39,940 nt of DNA from Eubacteriales bacterium (GTDB lineage Bacteria; Bacillota; Clostridia; Saccharofermentanales; UBA5734). A program made the position numbers and the translations under genes. The stretch spans positions 1 through 39,940 of the forward strand of contig JAQVJP010000011.1 of NCBI GenBank assembly GCA_028695145.1, given 5' to 3'. The notes below the pieces were generated by a model. It saw only the letters and a list, made by a program, of their open reading frames with translations. It did not search any database and was not told the origin of the DNA. This document shows, one piece after another, positions 7,759-15,423 of this stretch (positions within the stretch are counted from its first letter, which is position 1; each line of letters begins with the position of its first letter).

Positions 7759-9771
7759 ATGAAAAAATTAATAATATTATTATTCATTGCATTGTGTACA
7801 GTGCAAGGGGTATATGCGGGAATTGATCATCTGTTACCCCAACCACAAAAAATAGTAAAGAGAAAGGGTGTTTTTAATCTGAACCGCACCATACAACTTA
7901 TTCTTCCTCCCACTACATCTGGTGATCCGTCAATTAAATCAGAGCTTGGAGGTTTCATTGGCATGAATGGAGGAAATGTTACCGAAAAACCCTCAAAAGC
8001 TGTTATCCGTATCAAGCTGACCGACAAAGTGGATGGATGCGAATTTCAGGAAGAGGCTTATTCATTAAACATTGAACCCTCGCAACTAACAATTCAGGCA
8101 ACAACGCTTCAAGGAGCTTACTGGGCTGTACAGACCCTCCATCAGTTGGCAGAAGGTAATAAGGGGAAATTACCGGCATGCACCATTACCGACTGGCCGG
8201 CCTTTCCCATACGTGGCTACATGCACGACATCGGACGAAGTTATATGAATTATGATGAGATACAAAAACACATTGTCAATTTATCCCGCTATAAAGTCAA
8301 CGTATTTCACTGGCATCTAACCGAAAACCAGGGTTGGAGATTGGAAAGCAAACGCTTTCCTCAGCTAAATGCACCATCCAGCTACACGCGTCATCCCGGC
8401 AAATATTACACCATTGAACAGGCAAAAGAATTGGTAGCCTTTGCTAAACAGCACAACATTATCGTAATCCCGGAAATAGATATGCCGGGGCATAGCGAGG
8501 CCTTTACACGGGCATTTGGCTATTCCATGCAAACACCGCAAGGATTGGAGACTTTAAAAGAGTTGATGAATGAAATATGCGATGTATTTAAAGATTCGGA
8601 ATGGATGCATATCGGCACGGATGAGGTAAAGATCACCATGCCTAACTTCGTACCGGATATGGTTAGCCACATCCGCAGCAAAGGGAAAAAGGTTATTTCA
8701 TGGAATCCAGGATACAAATATACTTCCGACGGTATCGATATGATCATGATGTGGAGCAACCATGGCCGGCCACTCCCCGGGAAACCGGCAATCGACTTAC
8801 GTTTTCATTATATCAACCATTTTGATACCTTTTCCGATTTAATTGGCATCTATAACAGCAACATAGCAAGACAGCCTAAAAGAAACGAACAATATGCGGG
8901 TGTGATCGTGGGAATGTGGAACGATCGAATAATGGAAAATGATAATGCCCTGCTTACACAAAACAACTTCTACCCTGCCCTGCTCGCCGTTGCAGAACGT
9001 GCATGGAAAGGAGGAGGAGATAAATATATACAGGAAAATGGCGTTCAACTGAACCCTTCGCAATCAGATTTCCCCGACTTTGAACGGAGACTTCTTTTCC
9101 ACAAGAACAATTATCTGAAAAACGAACCCATTGCCTATGTAAAACAGGTGGATGCCAGTTGGAAAGTTACAGACGCGTTTCCAAATTCCGGCAATCTTAC
9201 GGCCTCCTTCCCTCCGGAGAATAAGTTGTCCGACACATATTCATACGAAGGGAAAAGCTATAACACCCGGACCGTGTACGGATCCGGCATCTGCTTGCGT
9301 CACGTTTGGGACCCCATTGTATCTGGATTGTTTAAGAATCCACAACCCAACTCTACGGCCTACGCTTACACCTATATCTATTCTCCCAAAGTGCAAAAGG
9401 TTGGAGCCTGGATTGAATTTCAGAATTACAGCCGTTCCGAACCCGATCTTGCACCCCGCCAGGGTAAGTGGGATAATAAAGAGAGCCGAATCTGGATAAA
9501 CGATGCTGAAATTGCACCTCCTGTCTGGGAAAACACCCATACCGTACGCAATCAGGAAATACCTCTTAAAAACGAAAACATGGTCGCACGTGCACCTATT
9601 CCCGTTGAGTTGAAGAAAGGATGGAACACCGTATTCGTAAAACTCCCTGTGGGAGCATTTACAACTCCGGAAGTCAGATTAATCCGCTGGGGATTCTCGT
9701 TTGCACTTGTTACCCCCGATGGTAAAGATGCCATAGAGGGACTGATTTATTCGCCGGAGATGCGGAAATAG
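7759..9771 (+). CDS. Secreted GH20 beta-N-acetylhexosaminidase
   Basis: 670 residues with a signal peptide (MKKLIILLFIALCTVQGVYA). An N-terminal GH20b-like domain (about 25-145, ending in LQGAYWAVQTLHQLAE) precedes the TIM barrel, which opens with FPIRGYMHDIGRSYM and carries VNVFHWHLTENQGWRLE and IPEIDMPGHSEAF. The catalytic Asp-Glu pair is in HIGTDEV (Asp288, Glu289), as in substrate-assisted GH20 enzymes. About 230 residues follow the barrel core (from about 440), probably a beta-sandwich accessory domain. It should remove terminal GlcNAc or GalNAc from glycans in the periplasm or at the surface. The gene stands alone on the plus strand, divergent from the hybrid regulator, which may control it. 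Confidence 0.9.
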   Translation: MKKLIILLFIALCTVQGVYAGIDHLLPQPQKIVKRKGVFNLNRTIQLILPPTTSGDPSIKSELGGFIGMNGGNVTEKPSKAVIRIKLTDKVDGCEFQEEAYSLNIEPSQLTIQATTLQGAYWAVQTLHQLAEGNKGKLPACTITDWPAFPIRGYMHDIGRSYMNYDEIQKHIVNLSRYKVNVFHWHLTENQGWRLESKRFPQLNAPSSYTRHPGKYYTIEQAKELVAFAKQHNIIVIPEIDMPGHSEAFTRAFGYSMQTPQGLETLKELMNEICDVFKDSEWMHIGTDEVKITMPNFVPDMVSHIRSKGKKVISWNPGYKYTSDGIDMIMMWSNHGRPLPGKPAIDLRFHYINHFDTFSDLIGIYNSNIARQPKRNEQYAGVIVGMWNDRIMENDNALLTQNNFYPALLAVAERAWKGGGDKYIQENGVQLNPSQSDFPDFERRLLFHKNNYLKNEPIAYVKQVDASWKVTDAFPNSGNLTASFPPENKLSDTYSYEGKSYNTRTVYGSGICLRHVWDPIVSGLFKNPQPNSTAYAYTYIYSPKVQKVGAWIEFQNYSRSEPDLAPRQGKWDNKESRIWINDAEIAPPVWENTHTVRNQEIPLKNENMVARAPIPVELKKGWNTVFVKLPVGAFTTPEVRLIRWGFSFALVTPDGKDAIEGLIYSPEMRK

Positions 9772-9872
9772 AAAATTACAAACTTCTCAGCTTCAAAACT
9801 AATTTATTGCAAAACAAACTGTCATCCATCATTTTTACCACCCAAACAGCTGGTTAACAAAGATATATAAAA

Positions 9873-9916
9873 TGATAGATGGCATTTTCACATCTGTCAG
9901 CATGTGCCATCTGTCA
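9873..9916. repeat. 12-bp inverted repeat (hairpin)
   Basis: TGATAGATGGCA pairs with TGCCATCTGTCA over a 20-nt loop, with one wobble pair. Read on the minus strand it is followed by ATTTTATATAT rather than a clean T run, so it could be a weak terminator for the lytTR operon or a structured 3' end for the GH20 message. Function not determined. Confidence 0.35.
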
Positions 9917-10054
9917 CATCCCCCCGATCACGGAATTAGAGCTGATTTTGCAAAACACCACCACTTTTAAAGCTTTAATAGCGAGTAACTAAAAATTTCT
10001 CCCTATCAATTAGCTCCTTCTATTAAGACTTCTATTTTCCTCTATTAGGGGAAC

Positions 10055-10158
10055 TATTCGTTCAACAATTGTGTACTTTGCGTTTGACAATTGTTGAACG
10101 CAAAGTACACAGCTGTTGAACTTGCGTTTAACAGCTGTCAAACGAATAAGTATTCGTT
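10055..10158. repeat. Array of four 8-bp palindromes at 22-bp spacing
   Basis: ACAATTGT, ACAATTGT, ACAGCTGT and ACAGCTGT have their dyad centres at 10068.5, 10090.5, 10112.5 and 10134.5, exactly 22 bp apart. The second is the centre of a near-perfect 40-bp palindrome (10071-10110; arms GTGTACTTTGCGTT and AACGCAAAGTACAC). TATTCGTT (10055-10062) and AACGAATA (10141-10148) bracket the array symmetrically around 10101.5, and AACGAATA-AG-TATTCGTT (10141-10158) forms one more palindrome. The regular phase of two helical turns suggests cooperative binding of a dimeric DNA-binding protein along one face, or a recombination site. It lies in a convergent spacer, so it is not an ordinary promoter operator. 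Confidence 0.7.
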
Positions 10159-10283
10159 AACAAAAAATTAGATCATCGTAGTAAACCTATTACTTTCCTT
10201 AAGGGATTTGAATAAAGAACTGCTTGGCAATGACGTAGGGCAATGTATTGCGTCTAGTTTCTAATCGTGAAAGTCTGTGAGAT

Positions 10284-11042
10284 TCAGTGAATCCCATTTA
10301 CTATCCACGCTTTGAACTCAACCGCTTTATTTTTGCTTATATAAATCCGCTCCGGAACATCCACATCCAAGGTTATAAGAAGTCGGCTGTCAAACCATAC
10401 GGTAATATTTGTTACACTTTCTCTGGCAATAATATATTGTTTGTTGGCTCTGCAATAATCAACCGGGTTTAGCAATGAGTATATTTGTTCCAATGTTCTG
10501 GAATATGGGTATATATTGCCATCTTTCATATAGATGTAGGTATTTCTGTCGGTTGTATAAAAGCAGGAGACATCCTTTAAATTTACAGGGAGAAGTTTAT
10601 CTTTTAGAGGAACCAATAGTTTATCTATATACTTTTGCTCAACAGAAAGCTGCGTATACCTGGCAAAATAATGCATGAGGTCAGACTGCGTCCATTTTCT
10701 GAACTTTGCGAGAGCTCGCTGTAATTCTTCCGCTTTGATGGGTTTAAGCAGGTAATCAATGCTATTTACTTTGAAAGCTTCAATGGCATACTCATCGTAA
10801 GCTGTAGTAAAGATAACAGGAATTTCAACCTTAATATGTTCAAAAACGGAAAAGGCCAAGCCATCTGATAAATGAATATCCATCAGAATAAGATCCGGTA
10901 ACGGATTTCTCTTTAGCCATTCTACTGTCTGAAATATACTTTCAGTATTACCTACAACCTCTACGTCGGGCTCAATACTGACAAGAATATCTACCAGGTT
11001 CTCGTAAGCAACAGTTTCGTCTTCTACAATCAATATCCTCAT
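10284..11042 (-). CDS. LytTR-family response regulator
   Basis: 252 residues. The receiver domain (1 to about 115) begins MRILIVEDE and has the phospho-acceptor Asp55 in LILMDIHLSDG, followed by FTTAYDEYAIEAFKVNSIDYLLKPI with the conserved Thr and Lys. A LytTR DNA-binding domain fills the C-terminal half (about 145-245; FYTTDRNTYIYMKDG, YCRANKQYIIARESV, ISKNKAVEFKAWI). It overlaps the upstream LytS-type kinase gene by 4 bp, so the two are translated together and form a cognate pair. The target genes cannot be read from the sequence; the operon's own aquaporin and CobW genes or the nearby palindrome array are candidates by position only. Confidence 0.92.
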   Translation of the reverse strand: MRILIVEDETVAYENLVDILVSIEPDVEVVGNTESIFQTVEWLKRNPLPDLILMDIHLSDGLAFSVFEHIKVEIPVIFTTAYDEYAIEAFKVNSIDYLLKPIKAEELQRALAKFRKWTQSDLMHYFARYTQLSVEQKYIDKLLVPLKDKLLPVNLKDVSCFYTTDRNTYIYMKDGNIYPYSRTLEQIYSLLNPVDYCRANKQYIIARESVTNITVWFDSRLLITLDVDVPERIYISKNKAVEFKAWIVNGIH

Positions 11043-12061
11043 TTCAATGTACTCTTTAAAGGTAAATAAACGCTGAATGTATCCCCTTTATCTTCAATTC
11101 TAATCTGTTCATTCATTAATAGCAAAAAACGATTTTCGAGATTTCTAAGTCCGGTTCCATTTGTTACGGGAGGTGTGAGCTTTGGATATACTGGATTTGA
11201 CACAACCAATTCAAAACTTTCATTAAACCTGAAAGTTATAGTCATCTTATGCAGACTGTCTATCATGTTATGAACAACCACATTGTCAATGATGGGAAGC
11301 AATGAAAGAACGGGAATTTTGAGATTCATCATATCATCATCAATATCAATATCGAAAACCAATTTATTTGCAAATCTTACTTCCATCATATAACGGAACG
11401 CATCGACAAATTCAAGCTCTTCTTTAAGAGTAACCAACCCCTTCTTGTCACTCTGCAAAATATAGCGGAAAACATCCGACAGCTTATTCACATACTCCAG
11501 TGTTACCTCATCATCTTGCCTTCGTATCAAGGCCGTAAGTCCGTTAAGCGAATTAAAGAAGAAATGCGGGTTTATCTGGTTAGCAAGGGCGTTACAGCGA
11601 CTTTCCAGATTTTCAATCCGCAGCAATTCAATTTCCTGCTCCTTCCTTCTTTGTACTGAATAAAGATAGGAAACGTGACCTATAAAAGTACAAACAATAC
11701 ATACCACCAAAAACTGGAATAACAAAATACTGGTAAAACAATCTGCTTTAGTACAACATAGATAAGATATCGCTACGTACAATAAGTAAGCAATTATTGT
11801 TATAGAGAAAACGGACCAGAACCGTTTTTTGGCAGAGTGCATTTTAATTTTCCTCAAATTGAAGCTGATTAAGATCCAAATAAGTGAAACAAAAAACAGG
11901 AATCTAAAAGTAAAGAACACGATATGTCTTGTATACTCCTCTCCATCAAGAAAACTAAGTTCCCAAGGAAGGCAGGCAATATTGGGATAAACAACAAAAA
12001 GAGCACTAACCATGCTGATTAGCATAAGCTTAAATGAGCTGTAACTGTCAAAGAGATTCAT
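11039..12061 (-). CDS. LytS/YehU-type membrane sensor histidine kinase
   Basis: 340 residues from the ATG at 12061. A longer in-frame start at 12160 would overlap the end of the upstream GTPase gene and add a polar stretch before the membrane domain, so it is rejected. Four hydrophobic segments (about 11-28, 48-67, 82-101, 111-131) form the sensor; a short coiled coil (135-160, QRRKEQEIELLRIENLESR) leads to the His_kinase domain with NQINPHFFFNSLNGL (His166) and a terminal ATPase domain (LSLLPIIDNVVVHN, NGTGLRNLENRFLLL). The N-box Asn is embedded in an unusual DNVVVHN. It phosphorylates the LytTR regulator encoded next. No extracytoplasmic domain is visible, so the signal is probably sensed in or near the membrane. 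Confidence 0.9.
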   Translation of the reverse strand: MNLFDSYSSFKLMLISMVSALFVVYPNIACLPWELSFLDGEEYTRHIVFFTFRFLFFVSLIWILISFNLRKIKMHSAKKRFWSVFSITIIAYLLYVAISYLCCTKADCFTSILLFQFLVVCIVCTFIGHVSYLYSVQRRKEQEIELLRIENLESRCNALANQINPHFFFNSLNGLTALIRRQDDEVTLEYVNKLSDVFRYILQSDKKGLVTLKEELEFVDAFRYMMEVRFANKLVFDIDIDDDMMNLKIPVLSLLPIIDNVVVHNMIDSLHKMTITFRFNESFELVVSNPVYPKLTPPVTNGTGLRNLENRFLLLMNEQIRIEDKGDTFSVYLPLKSTLK

Positions 12062-12099
12062 CGATATTTTTTTTACAAAATTAAAACAATAATTCTGAT

Positions 12100-13191
12100 T
12101 TATAGCACTTTCGTAAAACGATAGGTAGGTTGTGGACGTCCTGGTTGTAAATATTTCCAAGCCAATATATCAGTAACATATTTATCGATTGTCAACGATT
12201 CGAGAGTTTTACGCACAATGCCATCAAGTTTTTCTGGAGATATCTCAACACGCGCATTGATAGTCAATCTGATCGAATTGCTTTGTCCAACTGAACCACG
12301 AAGGGAAAAAGCATTTGAAGTCCCGACAATATTACCTACAATAAACTTCTTATCATTTTCTAAAATTACTTTCACATGACCCACTGAATGGCGTTGCTTA
12401 TTAAATTCGGAAGAAAGGCTAGCAAGAAATTTATGGGTAAAAACATCCCAGTCAGTATTTTCACCCTTAATAATTACAGTTCCATTTAACCAGCCAAGAA
12501 TAGCTTCACCATTTGCATAAATATCATAATCTATCTCAACAATCTGCTTCCCTGCATCGCGACGGGATAAGACATCATCCAACCATTGTTCGACACCATT
12601 TCCTACAATGGCACTTACTTCAAATATCGTTGCTGCTGGAAATACTTGGGCTGTTCGCAGCTTCAGTCGATTCAGCTCTTCTGTAGTCAACAGGTCCGTT
12701 TTATTGATAAGGATAATATCGCTTTCCTCCAGTTGCTTCCGATATATATAGGCTGCATCGGGATGCAAACCTGCATTACCACCGTTAAGCATGGAGTCAA
12801 GACGGTTTGGATCTGCCAGAACAGATAGTGGTGCGATATGCAGTTCGCGGTTCCAAAATTCTTTGAGTGGCTGCATAATGGTGGCAGATAAATCTGTACA
12901 GCTTCCTACAGGTTCAGCGATAATTACATCGACATCTGCTTCTTTTTGCATCTCGCGGATAGCTTTCGTAAAACCATTGAAGTTGCAGCAGAAACAACTA
13001 CCACTAACCTCCAGGACATGCATATCATTAAGGAACAGCAGTTTACTATCAACTAATTCGGGAGCCTGATCGTTTGTAATTAATCCCACCTTAAGTCCCT
13101 TTCTCATTAGTTTCTGAGCTGCATACCAAAGCAATGTAGTTTTTCCGGCACCAAGGAAACCTCCGACAAGTATAAGTTTTGTTGTTTTCAT
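12100..13191 (-). CDS. CobW/COG0523-family metallochaperone GTPase
   Basis: 363 residues. P-loop GGFLGAGKTTL (10-20), the metal-binding CxCC motif GSCFCCNF (Cys66, Cys68, Cys69), EPVGSCTD (93-100) and NKTD (163-166) mark a G3E GTPase of the CobW/ZNG1 type; the C-terminal CobW_C-like region spans about 220-350. These proteins load a metal ion (zinc, cobalt or other) onto client enzymes or keep metal homeostasis. Gap of 13 bp to the aquaporin gene upstream and 38 bp to the kinase downstream point to one operon. There is no cobalamin gene nearby, so I do not call it CobW proper. The client is unknown. Confidence 0.88.
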   Translation of the reverse strand: MKTTKLILVGGFLGAGKTTLLWYAAQKLMRKGLKVGLITNDQAPELVDSKLLFLNDMHVLEVSGSCFCCNFNGFTKAIREMQKEADVDVIIAEPVGSCTDLSATIMQPLKEFWNRELHIAPLSVLADPNRLDSMLNGGNAGLHPDAAYIYRKQLEESDIILINKTDLLTTEELNRLKLRTAQVFPAATIFEVSAIVGNGVEQWLDDVLSRRDAGKQIVEIDYDIYANGEAILGWLNGTVIIKGENTDWDVFTHKFLASLSSEFNKQRHSVGHVKVILENDKKFIVGNIVGTSNAFSLRGSVGQSNSIRLTINARVEISPEKLDGIVRKTLESLTIDKYVTDILAWKYLQPGRPQPTYRFTKVL

Positions 13192-13204
13192 CTTTTTTAA
13201 TTTA

Positions 13205-14024
13205 TCAGTTTATATGTTTATCACATTTGCAGGCCTTTGAAGTCTGTTTCATTAGAGGCTCAATTATATGGAGAAAAAACAAAGAAGCCGCTGTTCCTCC
13301 AACAACCGGAGCCAATATGTACACAAAGAAAAAGCCCCCGTTATTGTCGGGAAACGCAGCACTTCCCCATCCAGTAAGCCAAGCCACGATACGCGGACCG
13401 AAATCACGCGCCGGATTAAGACCAGCTTGGGTGAGGGGAGCTAGCAGACAAATTATGGATGTTACCGCGAGACCGATAAACACCGGTGCAACCGTATCGC
13501 TGGGACGTCCAACGTTACAACCTTCGGTAAGCGCAAAAATTAGTAACAGCAAAAGAAATGTTCCAAACGCCTCGGCCCCCATTGCCAAATTCATAGATAC
13601 AACAGCTTTTGAACCAGAAAAGGAATAGAACTCCCCAAACATTTTCGCCGTCTCTATCGAAGCCTCCGTACCTCTTACAATTCCACGGCTACTTTCGTAA
13701 GCCTCAATGGAAGGAGAGAATAACATAAAAACTACCCCCCCCTGCTAAAAGAGCACCAAGGAATTGGGCACTTAAGTAAACCGGCAGTTTCCTTGCAAGC
13801 ATTCTTTTACTGATTACCATGGCTACGGATACAGCAGGATTTAAATGAGCGCATGATAAATGGCGGGTCAGATAAATTGCCAGCATTACACCGATACCCC
13901 ATACAATCCCAATCTGGAAAATACTGTTATATTCTCCAAACAAAACAGACGAAGCTACAGAACCACATCCAAACAGTACTAAAATAAATGTCCCCAAAAA
14001 TTCGCCAACAAATTCTTTCATCAT
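13205..14024 (-). pseudogene. Aquaporin/glycerol facilitator (MIP family), frameshifted at a G8 run
   Basis: Two overlapping reading frames together give a complete MIP channel of about 272 residues: 14024-13704 (MMKEFVGEFLGTF, first half-helix motif LNPAVS, residues 61-66) and 13726-13205 (GCNVGRPSD, second motif LNPARDFGPR, C-terminal helices). The join lies in eight G on the minus strand (13742-13735); seven G would restore LLAGGVVFMLFSPSIEAYE in one frame. NPARDFGPR with an Asp after the second NPA is typical of glycerol facilitators. As given the gene cannot make the whole channel. It may be a sequencing or assembly error, a true null, or a phase-variable switch. It heads an operon with the CobW-type GTPase and the LytS/LytTR pair. 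Confidence 0.85.
13735..13742 (-). repeat. Homopolymer run of eight G at the aquaporin frameshift
   Basis: Eight C on the plus strand (G on the coding strand) coincide exactly with the frame change in the aquaporin gene. Removing one base gives an intact gene. Runs of this type are prone to slipped-strand mispairing and to base-calling error. Confidence 0.9.
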
Positions 14025-14054
14025 ATTAATATCCGATTTAAGTAATAGTATCTG

Positions 14055-14096
14055 AATTGAATCACAAAAAAGCGGAAACTCTTTTGTGATTCAATT
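14055..14096. terminator. Perfect 15-bp hairpin between the large operon and the aquaporin operon
   Basis: AATTGAATCACAAAA (14055-14069) pairs fully with TTTTGTGATTCAATT (14082-14096) over a 12-nt loop. It lies 24 bp behind the stop of the last propeller gene and about 30 bp before the aquaporin start, both on the minus strand. It is AT-rich and has no T run beyond the stem, so it may be a terminator for the 18-gene operon, an operator for the aquaporin operon, or both. No clear promoter element for the aquaporin gene was found. Confidence 0.5.
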
Positions 14097-14119
14097 ATAA
14101 AAGTTAGTCTGTACGATTT

Positions 14120-15394
14120 TTATTTGATTTTATAAGCCATCAGGGCATTGCCGTGGCGTATGTAAAGCACTCCGTTTTGTATTACAGGGTGCGCCCAATG
14201 AGGTCCTTCGCCTTTAGTAACACGGAATTCACTTACTACATCAAACTTTTCGACACTGGGCTTTACCAACCCTACCGTACCGCGACGTTCGTCGTAACAA
14301 TACAACATGTTATCTGCTGCGACAATGGAACCTTTACCTTTTCCCCCGCTCCAGGGATTATCATAGAGAGTCTTTCCAGTTTTCCAGTCAACAGCCACCC
14401 AGTTTCCCTGGTTATTATTAATCCAGTTTGAACCAAACACAATGCCATTATGCAAAACAAATCCACCGTGATGAGTGTCTAGGTCGTTATTACGCCATAC
14501 AAGGCTTGCATTCGTGGCATCGACATTCAGTCTTAACATAAAGGCTCCTATATCGTAACCAAAAGAAAAGAAAAGATATCCATTGTCGTAAATCGGTGTA
14601 TTGGTAGCAATGTTTTCTCTTCCTGCGTCCTTGCTGCCCCAATCGTTAAATGTCCACTCAATGTTACCTGTCTCCGGATTAACACCCACCACATTATGCC
14701 CCGTAACTGCAATGATCTTCATTTTGCCGTTATTCATGATTAGCAGAGGTGAAACGTAAGAGCCGTTATCACTCAATGGTTTGCTTTTCCATACAACTTT
14801 GCCTGTCTCCGCATTCAGGGCAACCATAGTTGTTACATCTCCTCCTGGGGTATAAATCACTTTGTTATCGAATACAAGCGGACTTTCGGATGTTCCCCAG
14901 ATTCCGGTTTTCCTTTTAAATTCGTTGGCTCCATCTACTTTCCAAACGATGGCACCGTCTTTTATATTTATACACACAATCTCACCTGCTCCACTGATTA
15001 CATACGCCTTATTTCCTTCAATGGTTGGTGTGGTACGGGTTTCGGGATAGGTTTTATCCCAAGGAGAACCGTAAACAATCTCGTAAATCTTTTTTCCCGT
15101 CAATGTATAGGCAGAGAAAATCTCCTTGGTTTCATCTTCATTCATTCCGGTTACATACAAGCGATCTCCAAAAACTACAGGACTTGAATATCCTTTTCCT
15201 GCATCCAGGGTTTCCCATATGAGCTCCGGACCTTCGGTTGGCCAGGTTTTAAGCAGACCGGTTTCATAATAGTTACCATTACGCTCCGGACCTCTCCAAC
15301 TGTAGGGCGATTGAGCGGTTACCTCGACAGTAACCAGGCAAGCCAAGGCTACTCCTAAATAACAAAACTTCTTTTTTTGATCTGATGTCTTCAT
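14120..15394 (-). CDS. Secreted PQQ-like beta-propeller protein (BamB-like fold)
   Basis: 424 residues; signal peptide about 1-28 (YLGVALACLVTVEVTAQS), no lipobox. The mature part is a PQQ-like propeller with repeats such as ETGKVVWKSK, ETGNIEWTFNDWG and KDGAIVWKVDG, in which the W-containing blade ends alternate with SPLVFDNKVIYTPGG-type strands. Last gene of the 18-gene operon, 29 bp after the glycosyltransferase. It is a paralogue of the protein encoded at 31244-32449: both begin WRGxxRxGxYxETGL and end HWAHPVI..GVLY.RHG..LMAYKIK. No residues of a PQQ dehydrogenase active site are recognised, so a scaffold or binding role in the periplasm is more likely than catalysis. Confidence 0.85.
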   Translation of the reverse strand: MKTSDQKKKFCYLGVALACLVTVEVTAQSPYSWRGPERNGNYYETGLLKTWPTEGPELIWETLDAGKGYSSPVVFGDRLYVTGMNEDETKEIFSAYTLTGKKIYEIVYGSPWDKTYPETRTTPTIEGNKAYVISGAGEIVCINIKDGAIVWKVDGANEFKRKTGIWGTSESPLVFDNKVIYTPGGDVTTMVALNAETGKVVWKSKPLSDNGSYVSPLLIMNNGKMKIIAVTGHNVVGVNPETGNIEWTFNDWGSKDAGRENIATNTPIYDNGYLFFSFGYDIGAFMLRLNVDATNASLVWRNNDLDTHHGGFVLHNGIVFGSNWINNNQGNWVAVDWKTGKTLYDNPWSGGKGKGSIVAADNMLYCYDERRGTVGLVKPSVEKFDVVSEFRVTKGEGPHWAHPVIQNGVLYIRHGNALMAYKIK

Positions 15395-15423
15395 GTTGAT
15401 TTATATTAGTGTTAGACAAATTA

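Larger units (their letters stand above)
9772..10283. other. Non-coding convergent spacer between GH20 and lytTR genes
   Basis: I see no credible gene in these 512 bp. It separates two convergent genes, so it should hold terminators, yet no classic GC stem with T run is evident. It contains a 12-bp stem (9873-9884 with 9905-9916, one G-T pair, 20-nt loop, AGATGGCA/TGCCATCT core) and the palindrome array at 10055-10158 listed separately. Confidence 0.6.

Noticed and set aside
9152-9540. Overlapping long frames inside the GH20 gene on both strands
   Set aside because: They are shadows of the GH20 coding frame; no family motif or independent start signals.
12061-12160. Longer N-terminus of the LytS-type kinase (start at 12160)
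   Set aside because: It would overlap the GTPase gene by 61 bp and places a polar, low-complexity stretch before the first membrane helix; the ATG at 12061 fits the family.
12100-13191. Cobalamin biosynthesis protein CobW in the strict sense
   Set aside because: No cobalamin genes nearby; only the wider COG0523 family can be supported.
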